Positions 1-10,663 of a stretch of DNA of 64,000 nt are shown piece by piece (the stretch's first letter is position 1; each line of letters opens with the position of its first letter). Both the position numbers and the translations under genes were made by a program. The notes below the pieces were generated by a model that was not told where the DNA came from, did not search any database, and saw nothing but the letters and a program-made list of their open reading frames with translations. The DNA comes from Paramarasmius palmivorus (taxonomy: Eukaryota > Basidiomycota > Agaricomycetes > Agaricales > Marasmiaceae). Location of the stretch: positions 165,801 to 229,800 of the forward strand of contig JAYKXP010000086.1 in assembly GCA_037176845.1 (NCBI GenBank), given 5' to 3'.

Positions 1-47
1 AAAGTTAGTGAGCTCGCATAGACCTAAGTGGAGACCAGTAGGAATAC

Positions 48-1199
48 CTATAACGAATCTTTTTCCAACAGGTTTGTTCCGCTTCGCTGGTAGCCTTCGA
101 GAAGCGTAATGGTCAGACGTCCTTGCTCTCCACATAGAGGAAATAGATGCAAAGCACGTTTTACATACGTCAGCCTCGTGGGGAAGGGACAGGAATGAAT
201 ATCTCCTTTTGGACGAAGGAGAACTGGCCCGAACAAAGCACCCCATCCAATCTATCCCATGCTGGACTGGAAAGGATCACATCGAGCTGAGGGAGTGGTG
301 CTGATGAGTCTACCTTGGAATCTGGGATATGGATGTTGGAGGATCCAAGGGAAGAAAGGTCCGCGAGATCATACTCATCTGCAAGAGAAATTAACAATTG
401 AATACAGCGAAAATGAAATAGGCTCACATCCAGATGCTTCTTCAAGATACATGAGTGGACTCGTGTCATCACTCGGAAAACTGAGGTACAGGGAAGTCAA
501 TGTATCGTTGAGTAGAAGGTATGTTGGTACCCTCTACTGAGGACCTGATGCACAATCGCAGCTGAAACACGGCAATATTGAGATGTAGGGTATGAAGGAG
601 TGGCGGAAGATAGAGATCTACATGCAGCTCGACGTTGGGATCATCCTGGAGGGCGTCACAGGTTATACATAGGATCTCCACCTGGATGAAAGAAGAAATG
701 AAGAGAAACAGATAGTTGAATGTCTCCGTTCGGAGGTCTAGTTGAACGATATTTGGGAAGTACAGTAACTTTGGTGAGTAAGGAGAGATGTTGAAAAGCC
801 CATGGCCAGTGCCAGACTCTTCACGTTCGTCCTCCCGCTTATTTGTTCGGTGATATGAATGGATACCCGTAATTGGCTGTCGAGCTCGGAAAGGTCATCA
901 TCATCATCATCATCTTCCTCGTTGGCAGGTTGCATGAAAATGGTGATATTATGGATGGAATGAAGAGGGTAATGAGCGAGGTAGCGGTAGAAGGGATCTG
1001 ATTCCTGAAGGTGAGTGGATTCGGACCTTTGCCCCCCTCCGCGAGATAGCGAGCAATATAGTTGACCATTACCGGGAAACGAGGCTACACGGATACAGGA
1101 GAGCATTGCCGTTGCTTTCACTGGCATGAACCCTAGAACCACGTCGATGAGCTCCATGGGAAGGGAGCACAGCGAAGATTTGGCCGGAGCTAGCGACAT
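48..1199 (-). pseudogene. Decayed F-box-like protein gene
   Basis: Three minus-strand blocks in different frames match, in order, the intact minus-strand gene at 13066-14447. Block 1 (about 1199-780) has the PLHSI(R/H)NITIF and SG/MGR(T/I)NV segments. Block 2 (about 681-470) has LPPLLHTLHLNI. Block 3 (472-48) has HIPDSKV, APLP(Q/K)L(D/E)VILS, FVQKEI and YQRSG. Frame changes separate the blocks. The stretch between the LHLNI motif and the later threonine-rich part has lost about 30 codons relative to the intact copy. The N-terminal segment after PMELIDVVLGF, where the F-box should lie, is also disturbed. I infer a dead paralogue of the 13-kb gene. What is seen is the homology and the breaks; the F-box label is inherited from the intact copy and is itself tentative. 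Confidence 0.75.
895..914. repeat. TCA/GAT trinucleotide microsatellite
   Basis: Six to seven tandem ATC/TCA units, read as a run of aspartates on the minus strand inside the decayed F-box-like gene. The intact paralogue has only a short acidic EDDND at this place, so the repeat expanded after the copies diverged. Confidence 0.9.
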
Positions 1200-1715
1200 A
1201 GAGGGCCTGGGGACGAGGTACAAAATATAAGGGTACGAAATATAAGGGTTCTCCATAAGATCAGGTGTGATGATTGCGTACGTTGACTACATTCAGGGGG
1301 GCGCTCCATGCTGAAATGATTTTTTCGTGTTGTCACCCTACATTTCAGGTATTTCAATGAATCACTCAGCATTACACGTATCTACTCGAGTATAAAGCCT
1401 CTAAGCCGACATTGCACTGTAACTAGAGGATCCAGTACTCAGCGGCAAATATTCCTAAAATAAAGTCGAAGGGGAGAGTCACCAGGCTCCGAAATCCAGG
1501 ACGCTTGTATAAATGAACCACTCTGCACCGCTTTGGCTCCATCACCAAATGGCGGCGTATCGCGGTCTACAATGAATACTGAGTCGCCTGCTTTGACAAG
1601 CGTGTATCAACGCGAGATTGTCGGTAGTGGACGGACATGAGAAGATGAACATATGGAGAATAAGGTCATTGGTAAGCAGTGCTTTTGAAAGGGCCGGTCT
1701 AATATTTGCACAATG

Positions 1716-1778
1716 TTACAGCTATTCTAATAATCGTAGGCCGCATCGAAAAAACAGCTGGCTTACCAAGCGCTCCAC
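1716..1778 (+). repeat. Left arm of 63-bp inverted repeat
   Basis: This stretch recurs in reverse complement at 2046-2108 with only a few mismatches. It starts TTACAGCTATTC and ends at an AGCGCTCCAC-like end. The TTACAG looks like a 3' splice site followed by an open frame reading AILIIVGRIEK, a short hydrophobic segment then charge. Both arms keep this reading, so they may be last-exon fragments of a membrane protein gene copied in opposite orientation. Confidence 0.8.
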
Positions 1779-1821
1779 CTTTGATGTCATTCCCTTACAA
1801 TGACACTCATAGTCACCCACA

Positions 1822-1851
1822 ACGCGAACAATACGCGAACAATACGCGAAC
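1822..1851. repeat. 11-bp minisatellite (ACGCGAACAAT)
   Basis: The unit ACGCGAACAAT occurs in about 2.7 consecutive copies directly downstream of the left inverted arm. It lies in the reading frame that continues from the arm and ends at a stop soon after. Confidence 0.85.
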
Positions 1852-2045
1852 ACGCTGCTGATTTCATAGCTCCACCACTGCTGTATACGTACAGAGTAAT
1901 AATTCTACTTTCTCAACTAAAAATTCACTATGCATCTCAGCCAACGTCGATCAAATCAGTACTTGCTTAGCACAAGTATAAGTGGTCAAAACTGTCGTCC
2001 CAACACGCAGAAAATTGGGGGAGGATACGTGAGAATGTGGAGTAG

Positions 2046-2108
2046 GTGGGGCGCTTGGTAAGCTAGCTTTTTTTTCGATGCGGCCTACAATTATTAGAAT
2101 AGCTGTAA
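2046..2108 (-). repeat. Right arm of 63-bp inverted repeat
   Basis: Reverse-complement partner of 1716-1778, with 267 bp between the arms. On the minus strand it opens a frame AILIIVGRIEKKASLPSAPP that runs on for about 40 codons, so the two arms share coding-like sequence and not only structure. Sequence on either side of the arms does not match. Confidence 0.8.
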
Positions 2109-2732
2109 TACAGTTAGATACTATTTGCCTCGTGGTCAGCACGCGATATTGATATTACTAGGACCAACAAGTCAGCCACCGCGGAAGTTATCCGCGTTTG
2201 ACGTTGACAGCGTGCACAAATATTTCGTTTGTCCGAGACCAACGTAACACCTCACTTCTTCTGAGATCATGTTCATCCAAAGAAGGCCAGTCAACATTAT
2301 GCTAATGTGAAGCTACCTCAAGGAACGTATATCAGATAGCCGATCGTTAGAAAGGCCGTATTCAAGCTGATCACATATATACATGCTACTAACTTCCTCA
2401 TGGCGATAACCACAGGTTGGGATCCTGTGATCTTCTATCGCGAGTACTGAGTGGTACAGTAACATAACTAAGAGGAAACACATCATCTCGGCAGTAAAAT
2501 ATGTCACTGACAATATATCTAAAAGTGAATAGTCAACAAGGGGCTGTGGAGGACACAATTCCGTAAACTATTTATGAGTTTTGCGACTGAGGGTCAAAGC
2601 TGAGACCAGAGAGTGAACCGCACTCAACGATAGTTCAAATAATACAGCCTAAGGACTCCGATCGTTAGTAGCGCTGGATCCCTCCAAGAGTCTACAGGCC
2701 GGCCAGACTGAGCTGATTCGGAGTATACAATA

Positions 2733-3420
2733 GTGCCGCTCAAACCTGGTATTCTGAACGTATTCTGGACGTATTTCGATTTGTATTCTGATGTGTATTT
2801 TAGATGTAGAATACAACCCAAATTTGTCAACGAAAATACGATCTTTGAGAATACAGGTTTTTATTACTTCCGATTTTGGAACGTATTTTCGATCCACATT
2901 TCGCTCGTCTTCTTTGGGTTATGTTTTAAACTCAGCGTGCCGGCTCGGCGAGACAGACCTTCCATGAGTTCCAAACGAAGCCTTTCTACTTGAAGACTGT
3001 GGATAGAGCGATAGATATCATGAAGTTCATGTAAATAACCTATCACTTTGACTTCTTGCACATAGTAGAAGGGAACACAGGGGACAACGGAACCTGAACT
3101 CGGGAGGCGCGCAAGTTTGACTGAGTGATTGCCGTGATTCCACCCAGCAAGCAAAGCAGGTGACCTCGGCGAATTGCGGCGGAGTTTGACCACGCCATGT
3201 TGCCGCAAGGCTGTTGAGCAAGGTTTCAGTGTATTTTGAGCGTATTCTGGCTGAATTCCAGGTAGGGGGGTCTCAAAGTTGAGATTCTCAAGCAATTTTA
3301 CTTCGTATTCTTGTTAACAACTTAGAGCTATTTCAGGGCCAAAAGGGCCCAAAATACAATCAAAATGATGTTCCAAAATACGTCTGAAAATCGCAGGTTT
3401 GAACAGTACTATTAAATGTG
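2733..3420. repeat. AT-rich block with recurring GTATT/AATAC words
   Basis: GTATTCTG, CGTATTT, AGAATAC and AAAATAC words recur at about 2749-2860 and 2882, and again at about 3230-3250, 3303, 3351 and 3376, in both orientations. The interior (about 2900-3220) is less AT-rich. On the minus strand two segments read the same short string PEY(A/V)QNT. The arrangement of similar subterminal words around a distinct core resembles a decayed non-autonomous transposon, but I could not define terminal repeats or a target duplication. No gene is supported between 2109 and 4250. Confidence 0.45.
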
Positions 3421-4257
3421 ATCGCATTGACGCAGAACTGGCGCCACCGATGCGAAGCTGCCGATATGAGGTTTCCCGGCCTTTTCCTTCCGGCCGTGCA
3501 TGCGGCTACTTATTTTGCTGTGTTGACTTGCTCTGCGGAGAACTGGAGATGGAGCTTTTCATAAGCGTTAGTATTGGGAAATTCCGAAAGGTGTCACACT
3601 TTTTCATTATACAGTATGTATTTTAAAAAATTTCGCTGCGCCAAAATGCCTCGATAAGCTGACATACAGTATGACACGTTTTTCCTTATTGAGGTTGTAT
3701 TGAGGCAATCTCTGGACCAAACGTTGCCGAAATCTAGTTTAAATCGGCAAAACAGCCGGCCTGCGGGCAAGTTCTGATTCATACGTAAATGCAGAAGTTT
3801 TATGCACCTTTGATCCCGAGCGAAGAGGCCTCAGTATACACCTAGATTTCATTACGCGGCCCTAACATTAGCGCGTAGCTATTTCTCCCACCTTACATCA
3901 GTAAGGTTACATCAAATGGCACTTTGGGACGGGAATCATGAATGGCATAACGGCTGCATTTTGTCCCAAATCTCGAGTGCGGCATCCTTGCCGGACCCCC
4001 GGTTCTCCCGCCAAAATGCCGCTATACAGTGGTAGGTCTCTCTGGCCACTCTGGGCCCGCTTTTGAAACAGCAAGCGACCCACCATCCACATCGATCCAC
4101 ATCGACCTGTCATGGTGATTCTCATGCGCGCTCACTCAACATCTACCTGATAAATATTTTGGCAAGCAACGCTCTCGGCACTGAAGCAAAAGGAGGCGAG
4201 CTACGTCATTTCCCTAACCGGCACTGTCATTCTCACCAAGTGTTCATATCAGAATCA

Positions 4258-4265
4258 TATAAAAG
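4258..4265 (+). promoter_or_regulatory. TATA box of small membrane protein gene
   Basis: TATAAAAG lies 59 bp upstream of the chosen ATG at 4324, a usual spacing for short fungal 5' leaders. Confidence 0.55.
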
Positions 4266-4323
4266 TGTTCATCAAAACTTGTCGATCTAAATACCCCCAT
4301 GACCTGACCTCCCACTTCCCCCA

Positions 4324-4857
4324 ATGTTCGCCGCTTCGAACCTCTAGTACGCACCTTACTCTCGACCCGCGGATCGGTACTCACACACTCGACCAGTCTC
4401 TACATCGTGGTCGCCCTCTTCTGCATTTCCGCGATTCTCATTATCTTTCGCATTCGAACTTGCAACAACCCCGCAACTAGAGCTCGTATAGCTCGGGGCG
4501 ACGGGATCGTATTCGCACAGGGTATCCCCCAGCTCGTTAGGCCTACGTGGAACGAATCATACATTGCACTGCCGATAGCCAAGAGATGGGAAGTCAAGGG
4601 AATGAGCGTGGTGAGCCGTTGCAACACCACTGGGAGCCTTACTAAGAGCTTACTCAGGTCTATTTTAGCCCTTGTCTCTTGTGAATCAAGCCGAGATCAA
4701 TCAGAAGGGGTCACAGGACGCGCCGCGATTACCCAAGCCCGGGGATGCTTTACAGCTGGCTGTTTTTGTTGCGATGCCATTCAGATCGCCTGGAAAGGAA
4801 GATTGTCATGAGATTCCGGTTGACCTTGGAGTAGTAGCATTGAGGCTTCAGGAGTAG
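4324..4857 (+). CDS. Small single-pass membrane protein, unknown function
   Basis: Three exons join in phase: 4324-4346, 4397-4610 and 4669-4857, with introns of 50 and 58 bp carrying GT-AG ends. The product is about 141 residues. After a very short N-terminus it has one hydrophobic helix (about residues 9-26, core VVALFCISAILIIF) followed at once by RIR, which predicts the N-terminus outside or in the lumen and a cytosolic tail. The tail holds a segment ending LPIAKRWEVKG and a C-terminal part with LQLAVFVAMPFRSP and DLGVVALRL. This layout (tiny first exon, one helix, hydrophilic tail with an AMP motif) recalls small tail-cytosolic proteins common in Agaricomycetes, but that is from memory. 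The ATG was chosen because the 23-nt first exon restores the phase and a TATA box lies just upstream. Function unknown. Confidence 0.7.
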
Positions 4858-6713
4858 GAATATGAGAATGAAGGAATCATACAAAGGAAAGGATACCCAA
4901 AACATGATCTCTTAGCTTCGCTCGTCGCAAGGTATGCATATAAATATACGAGGAAGATGCCAAGCTCTAATCTTGTTCTTCGTCAGATTCTGGGTCGTAA
5001 TGATTGCGATCGCGACTTTGTGAATTGCGACATATGAATGCAGAGCTGTTGATTTGCATACTACAGCATCAACGAACCCCCATGCCTCGTTCAAATTTGT
5101 AGATTTAGCTGGTAACCTCTGCCTGTATCTAAATATGCATCTAGATTCTACGTAAATGGGTGAGAAGTCTTGTAAAACATCGGCTACATAAAGTTACCGT
5201 CTGCGAACCTAGTATACCATTCCCCTAACGATCACGAGCGTTATTCATAACCTCAAATCTGAAATGGCGGTTAGAGCAAGGCCAAGAAACATGAACTGAT
5301 AACGCACTTCGGGCGCTGACGCTGAGTACGTATCAAAGGACCGCTCGACAGCTATGACCTTCTGCATCCCCCGTTCTACGAGCACCCTCCACCAAATTTG
5401 ATATACGGCATTGCATAACATCCAAGTGATCAAGCGTCTAACGTCACTGATTAATGAGGACTACACCGTACAGTGCTTATGCCAGATCATCCTCGAACGA
5501 TATTACGTAAATCACCAAAGTGATTCGATTAGTGCCTGACCAGGATGGAGGAAGAAGCATGGGAGAAAGGACTCGAGGAAGTAAGGCGGAGAGAAAAGAT
5601 TGTGAATCCAGGTGTGTACGTGTTGCGCCAGGTTTCACGAGGAGTAGATAGTTCCGTAGCATCAACAACCAGGACACCAATGGTTTGTGCAGTGTTCGCA
5701 GGGCATCAGTATGATGTATAGGATCCTATTCATGGAGAATGGAGGAGAGTGGTGGTAGGGCAAATGGGTGCCGCGGCAGGAGTTCTGGCTAATATCATCC
5801 CTGTGGCAGGGCCAACCAACAACGACGCCTTCAGCCGAGCAAAACAATGAGGGAGGAGGCAAACCGGCGGTCCTGGTGGATATGTGCATCCAAAGCTGTG
5901 GTGAGGCGATATGGACGCTGCGGTGGGGGATCGATTTGGAAGTGGTCTCGCATGCGGGTTTTATGGGCATGAGCTTCCGATAGAAAGCTGACGTGCTCTA
6001 AGACGAGATCTTGGTGGGCGTAGGAATACAACAAGGCCAACAACCGACTGCCATCTCCGCTCTTGCTCTACCCATTCGTTCCGACCTCCAATCGGTGGAG
6101 CACCCCGTGGTACCTCATGCAACATGTGGGATTTTCCACTGCGCAAAGCAGCTGTTCCGTTCCGACGAGATTTGGGAAATCGATAGAGATATTGTCCACA
6201 ACTGCATGTGCCGTGTTTCAGGCTGAACAAGTACGTATCGTAGGATATGTCGATGCCAGGTCATCACGAGGTTCGGATGTGAGTAAGGGCATAGCGACAA
6301 AGGATTAGGATGGACTTCGGAATTGCGCTTGTAGGAAGGAAACGTTGGTTGGTTGGTGCCATATGAATAGCATTGGGACTGTATCGAACACGAGATGACT
6401 GGAGCAACTATTTGACGCCTGCTTGACAAACACTGTTGTGATGTGATTCTTAGAGGGGTGGCATAAGTCAGAGCTCTATAACACGCACTTTATTTCTTTC
6501 ATAAGACACGATCGCTCCGTCGAGAATGTCCCAAGTCCCTAGAACGCAGAGAAAACCCGTTAGCATAAATGAACATGCATTGGACCAGAACTATTACTTT
6601 CAGGTTTGATGGTTGCGCAACTTTCGAGCTAAAACAGGCTCTTTCTAACCAGGTATCATTTCGATCCACATGAAAGGACAAGAAGGGGGGAAGGCTGGGG
6701 AAGGTCAAGGAAG
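4858..6713. other. No supported gene
   Basis: Open stretches exist on both strands, including a nearly continuous minus-strand reading from about 6429 to 5662 interrupted by a few stops. I found no consistent splice chain, domain or repeat. GGAAG-rich simple sequence occurs just before the TIR element (about 6680-6720). Confidence 0.4.
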
Positions 6714-6722
6714 GAAGGAAAC
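6714..6722. repeat. Left target-site duplication GAAGGAAAC
   Basis: Nine bases identical to 7788-7796, directly outside the left terminal inverted repeat. The local sequence is GGAAG-rich, so one base of the match may be chance. Confidence 0.75.
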
Positions 6723-7787
6723 TAGCCTGGCACCCAGGGCGGGGGGTTCGGTTAATTTCACAGTCCGACGCATGCCGGGACTTTGCCGCCTAGTGCAATG
6801 ACATCAACTCGCGTCGCGTTCTGTGTGTTGAATTTTCGTTTGGGTGCTGCGTGCATAAGTATGGCAGATTCTTAGGAAAGAAGTCCGCGAGGACGTTCCG
6901 ACTTGAACCCAGAGAATCTGGCCGCTGTACGTGAGCTCATTCGGCCTCGTTTTCCTCATATTCACGCTTACGCTCTGGAAGCTACTAGTATCTGCCAGGC
7001 AGCAGATGGTTTCCAAACCATTTCGGTTGCAAGACCACTTTCCTGACTAGATTCATGGCCCTTGTTCAGGATCTGGAGATGCTTCCCGATAACCCGAGAA
7101 TAGTTGTTCTCTCGATGAACTTTCAACAGACAGAAAAGGTTGCAACTTGGTTGCAACGCTCTTCATACGGGATACCCATCACATTCTTCATCCGATACTC
7201 GACGATATACGATGCTTTATGCTCTCCCCGACCCGTTAGAAGCCGCGCTAACGTTGCACTGTGCATGCGCGTACGGGTGACACTGTTCCCTTTTTCATCC
7301 CTCAACCCGAGACCAGTAATAGAGGGCGTAAGAGGACGTGACGGACGCGATGGTGTGGAGTAGTGATTTTGAAATCGACCCTTGTGTGGATAAAACGGGA
7401 GTCGGGAAAGATATACAGGATTTGGAGCGGGGAACGGAGCAGGATGTACAATGTAATGCTGGTAACGATGATGTGGAATGGGCATTATTATTTGTGCTCA
7501 TATCCTCATCCAATGGATCGTCGTCCGAGTCCATCATTTTGTTGGAATTCTGGCTTGGTGCGCACTGATATATAGCAAGGAAAACGCTACTCTTGTTGAG
7601 GTACGAAGACAAGTACACTGATAAGATCACAAAGTTTTTCTGTCGTAATCGACAACAAAGAGACCGTTTCCGGGCGGAGTTTGAATTTAACCGAGCACGA
7701 CGGTACCCCCCGCCCTGGGTACCAGGCTTTACTCGTCAGCACAGAACGACTTATCTTCTGTGCGAGTAAAGACGGCTTGCCAGGCTA
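6723..7787. mobile_element. Non-autonomous TIR DNA transposon (MITE-like)
   Basis: The ends are perfect 10-bp inverted repeats, TAGCCTGGCA at 6723-6732 and TGCCAGGCTA at 7778-7787. A second perfect inverted pair of 16 bp lies inside: ACCCAGGGCGGGGGGT at 6732-6747 and its complement at 7705-7720. It is followed by matching TCGGTTAA(A)TT sequence. The element is flanked on both sides by the same 9 bases, GAAGGAAAC (6714-6722 and 7788-7796), as expected for a target duplication of 8 or 9 bp. An 8-bp duplication would fit hAT- or KDZ-type transposases, but no transposase is encoded here, so the superfamily is unknown. The 1065-bp length is long for a classic MITE. Its interior shows no convincing gene. 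Confidence 0.8.
7727..7771. other. Hairpin inside right end of TIR element
   Basis: CTTTACTCG (7727-7735) pairs perfectly with CGAGTAAAG (7763-7771). Inside that, CACAGAA (7740-7746) pairs with TTCTGTG (7756-7762), leaving a 4-nt bulge and a 9-nt loop. The block sits between the outer 10-bp terminal repeat and the inner 16-bp repeat of the right end only; the left end has no equivalent. Confidence 0.8.
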
Positions 7788-7796
7788 GAAGGAAAC
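7788..7796. repeat. Right target-site duplication GAAGGAAAC
   Basis: Nine bases identical to 6714-6722, directly outside the right terminal inverted repeat. Confidence 0.75.
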
Positions 7797-8876
7797 AGTG
7801 GAATCCAAAGGAATCAGCTGACCGAACGTTTTAACGTTTAACCCTGACGTAATGGCCTTCTTGGATTTGAGCGGACGCTATGTAAATCAAGACAACGTGA
7901 CCCTCCGATTTTCGCTACCGATTGTGGTGAAAAAGAATACCGAAATTGTGTCCGGTTTATTTTCGAGTCGTATTACGGGTTGACCAGACCAGTATACAGG
8001 AATCCCATTGCGTTCAGAACCACTTTTGTACATCCGAAGTAAGTGGACTGTCTAAAGATGGATTCTACGCTGACCTTGGCACATCGTTGATGAATCAATG
8101 TCATCCTGAGTGGGCAACTCTATCGCCGTGCAGGCATCTCGGGCGCTCATTATATGCCATTCTATATCCAAATCAGTACGTGCTTTACCGCCCAGCACTA
8201 TTGTGGGTTCTTCGCGGCGTTTGGAGACGCTTGTTATTGAACGTTGCCGCGAGACAGTGAATACTACATTACTGTTTGATGGTATATTTATCAATTGGTC
8301 GAACTCACGAGTTATTTTCCATTTACGACCCATACGCCGTAGAGTTACCATATCTCGCTTTTCCTTCCCTACGTCCACCTTCAACGGATTCTCACAGTAC
8401 GCTATGAGGTACACTTGAACGATGAATCAGTTTTCCCGGAGCAATAGGCCCCTGGCTATTCTCATATTCAATGCAGAACCCATTCTTCACGATGTACGAT
8501 GTCATGTTGAACTGTGACATTGCCGAAGGATGCAGTAGTGCCTTTGAGAACGTGCGCTATACTCCTCTCACTGCTTCGGTTGGCTGGCGTACCATTCAAT
8601 TGTGTGGACTGGAATGTGTCAGTTCTTCATTCCAGGATCGACTTCGGTGCTCTCCTGTACCTGATAGTGAATTTGTGCCTACAAAAAGTATTGATTCATA
8701 ATATATATTCCTCGAGGCACCAAGAAAGAACAACAGTCCAACAAAATGATATGTTTCCACTATTTTTAGAACGACATATAGCGAACCCGGTACCTAAAGG
8801 TATCCCAAAACCCAGCAATAAACCAAATAATGTCCATCTGAAATATGATGTAGTCCCTAGGTTTGATACCCAAGCC
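7797..8876. other. No firmly supported gene; one coding-like minus frame
   Basis: A minus-strand frame at 8414-8052 (about 120 codons, with RRMGRKWKITREFDQLI and DLDIEWHIMS) looks protein-like in composition. I found no start, splice partner or family for it. The rest shows nothing. Confidence 0.35.
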
Positions 8877-9703
8877 TCAGGCTTTACAATACCCATCACT
8901 CTCAGTAATAAAGTTCACAGATCCATCTGGTTGAGTCTGTCCTCCGGTGTTGGTAGCCAATTCCGCGCCGTGACACGAAGCATACAAGGAACATGTCAAG
9001 AGTGGGCTACCATCTTTCCCATGCACGTCAAAATACGCTATAAGTATGTCGATCATGTCAGAAAAGGAGAAGAACGAGGAACCAACAAAACATATGAACG
9101 CACTGTTGACGAACGAACACTCCGGAACAGTGTCACACATTGCCTCGCAATCTGTCGTGTAAAAGTTTCCGTTAGATGGGTTCGAAGAAGGGAAAAAGTA
9201 TAACCTTGAATGGCATCAACCAAACCGAAAGTCAAATAGTCATCAGCCTGGATGGCCCCGGTAAGGTTAGTGAACGTCGGAGTGTACACCCCCGAAGGAG
9301 GAGGCGGGACTTGAGACGGCTGAGGAGTGGTATCTTGCGCTCTTCTAGTCGGCTTCAAGTATGTGAGGGGTACATTTGGGCAATGAAGCGACGCGGCATT
9401 GCTGTTGAGGGTCGTGCACAAGCTCTATGAAGTAAAAGAACGCGTATTAATATCGGTCATAGAAGGCGAAATGGAACGAGAACGCGTTACTTTGTCTTTA
9501 AGCCACGGTAGTCCAGGGGCAAGGTCCGGTGAATTTCCATAATACCAGCCTGGAATGAACGGTGCTGGCGACCCGTAATGGTTGGATTGGGTCAGAGCGA
9601 GCGCTGCACTACCAGTGTCTCGCCTGAGTTTTGGGAACCGAATGGAACCTGCGGACACAGAAGCGACAGCAAGAGCGGTAACGAAGGCAGAGAGGAGCTT
9701 CAT
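8877..9703 (-). CDS. Secreted protein of the fruit-body-specific type
   Basis: Four exons join in phase on the minus strand: 9703-9491, 9424-9205, 9151-9104 and 9037-8877, separated by 52-66 bp GT-AG introns; the product is about 213 residues. It starts with a clear signal peptide (MKLLSAFVTALAVASVSAG). A proline-rich middle (QPSQVPPPPSGVYTP) follows. The C-terminal cysteine-rich segment has DCEAMCDTVPEC, then HGKDGSPLLTC, then NTGGQTQPDGSVNFI and a final SDGYC. This C-terminal pattern matches, from memory, proteins annotated as fruit-body specific in Agaricomycetes. It is probably exported to the cell wall or medium; the biochemical role is unknown. The ATG at 9703 was chosen because it begins the signal peptide; an upstream in-frame Met at 9877 would bury it. 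No damage is visible. Confidence 0.8.
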
Positions 9704-10663
9704 GAAGGTAGAATGGGGAATATCTGCACGCAGACAAAGGTGTAGCTGAGGAGTGGAAGTATTTATCCTCCTGTACGCGACGTCAGGCAACATTCGATGA
9801 TGATCAAGGTCGAGGTACAAGAACACCGCGGCGGCCAGGAGTTGAGCAGTTAGGAACGACAATCTCGTTGAAATCATTGTAGCTGCCTACAACGTGTTGT
9901 TCGAGATCATGCGTGAGAATTGAATATCGAAGGTGTTCAAGGGAACACCTTCCTTTGTGAATAAACCATGTCCTTGAAGAAGTAATGACCGAGGATCCCC
10001 TTGATTCAGGAAGCAGCCGAGAGAAGCATATACCAAAATCCAATCAGATCGCATGCCGAGGGCTGACTTTTGTGCCGAGTTTGATGTTGCGTAACCGAGT
10101 TGGAGATAGGCGGCGCCAGAGTTGCCAGTGCGATGGGCTGCAAAATCTGTCGGGAATTCGAGCCCGATAACGTCGCCTGTTAGAAAGAAAAAGAGAAAAA
10201 AACTGTTGGCCGTGATTCTACTCGACGAGTGATGGTATATCGCGAAGCTGCTAGCAGACCTCAAGGAGATTATTGCGTATTCGAGACGAACCTGATGGCT
10301 ATGAGGCGTTGTCGAGAGTGTTGTGATGGTAAGAGGAGAGGCCTGTTCGGATTCTCCCGGACCAGAGCACTGACGCCTGGGCACGTGTTCCGCTCTTTCA
10401 CCGGAACTACCATGGCTCACTACAAAGAAATCCGAAGACCGTCACCTACTCGCTTAGCTTATCAGCTCAATGTCGCGCCCAAACGCCACTTGTCCTCATG
10501 CTATCTTCGATTCTCCAGCGCCCAAGTCTATTTCTTTGGAGCTTCGTTCATCATGTGTCCGATGACAACGGTATATTTCGGTCTGCCTTGCTACCCAAGA
10601 CAGCTTGATTAGAGACTATAAATCCGCTCATGAACTGTTCTCTCGGTTCGCAATTTCTTCGCG
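9704..10663. other. Intergenic, no supported gene
   Basis: This is the space between the divergent secreted protein and seven-helix genes. A minus-strand open frame (10420-9887) has a possible last exon of about 96 codons after a pyrimidine-rich acceptor. No upstream donor gives the right phase, so it is not called. Confidence 0.4.

Noticed and set aside
8514..9203. 229-codon plus-strand open frame
   Set aside because: It lies antisense to the last three exons and introns of the fruit-body-type secreted protein gene, has no domain, and its composition is explained by the opposite strand.
9887..10420. Minus-strand 177-codon open frame
   Set aside because: A possible last exon is visible but no upstream donor gives a matching phase, and the unspliced frame has no recognisable domain.
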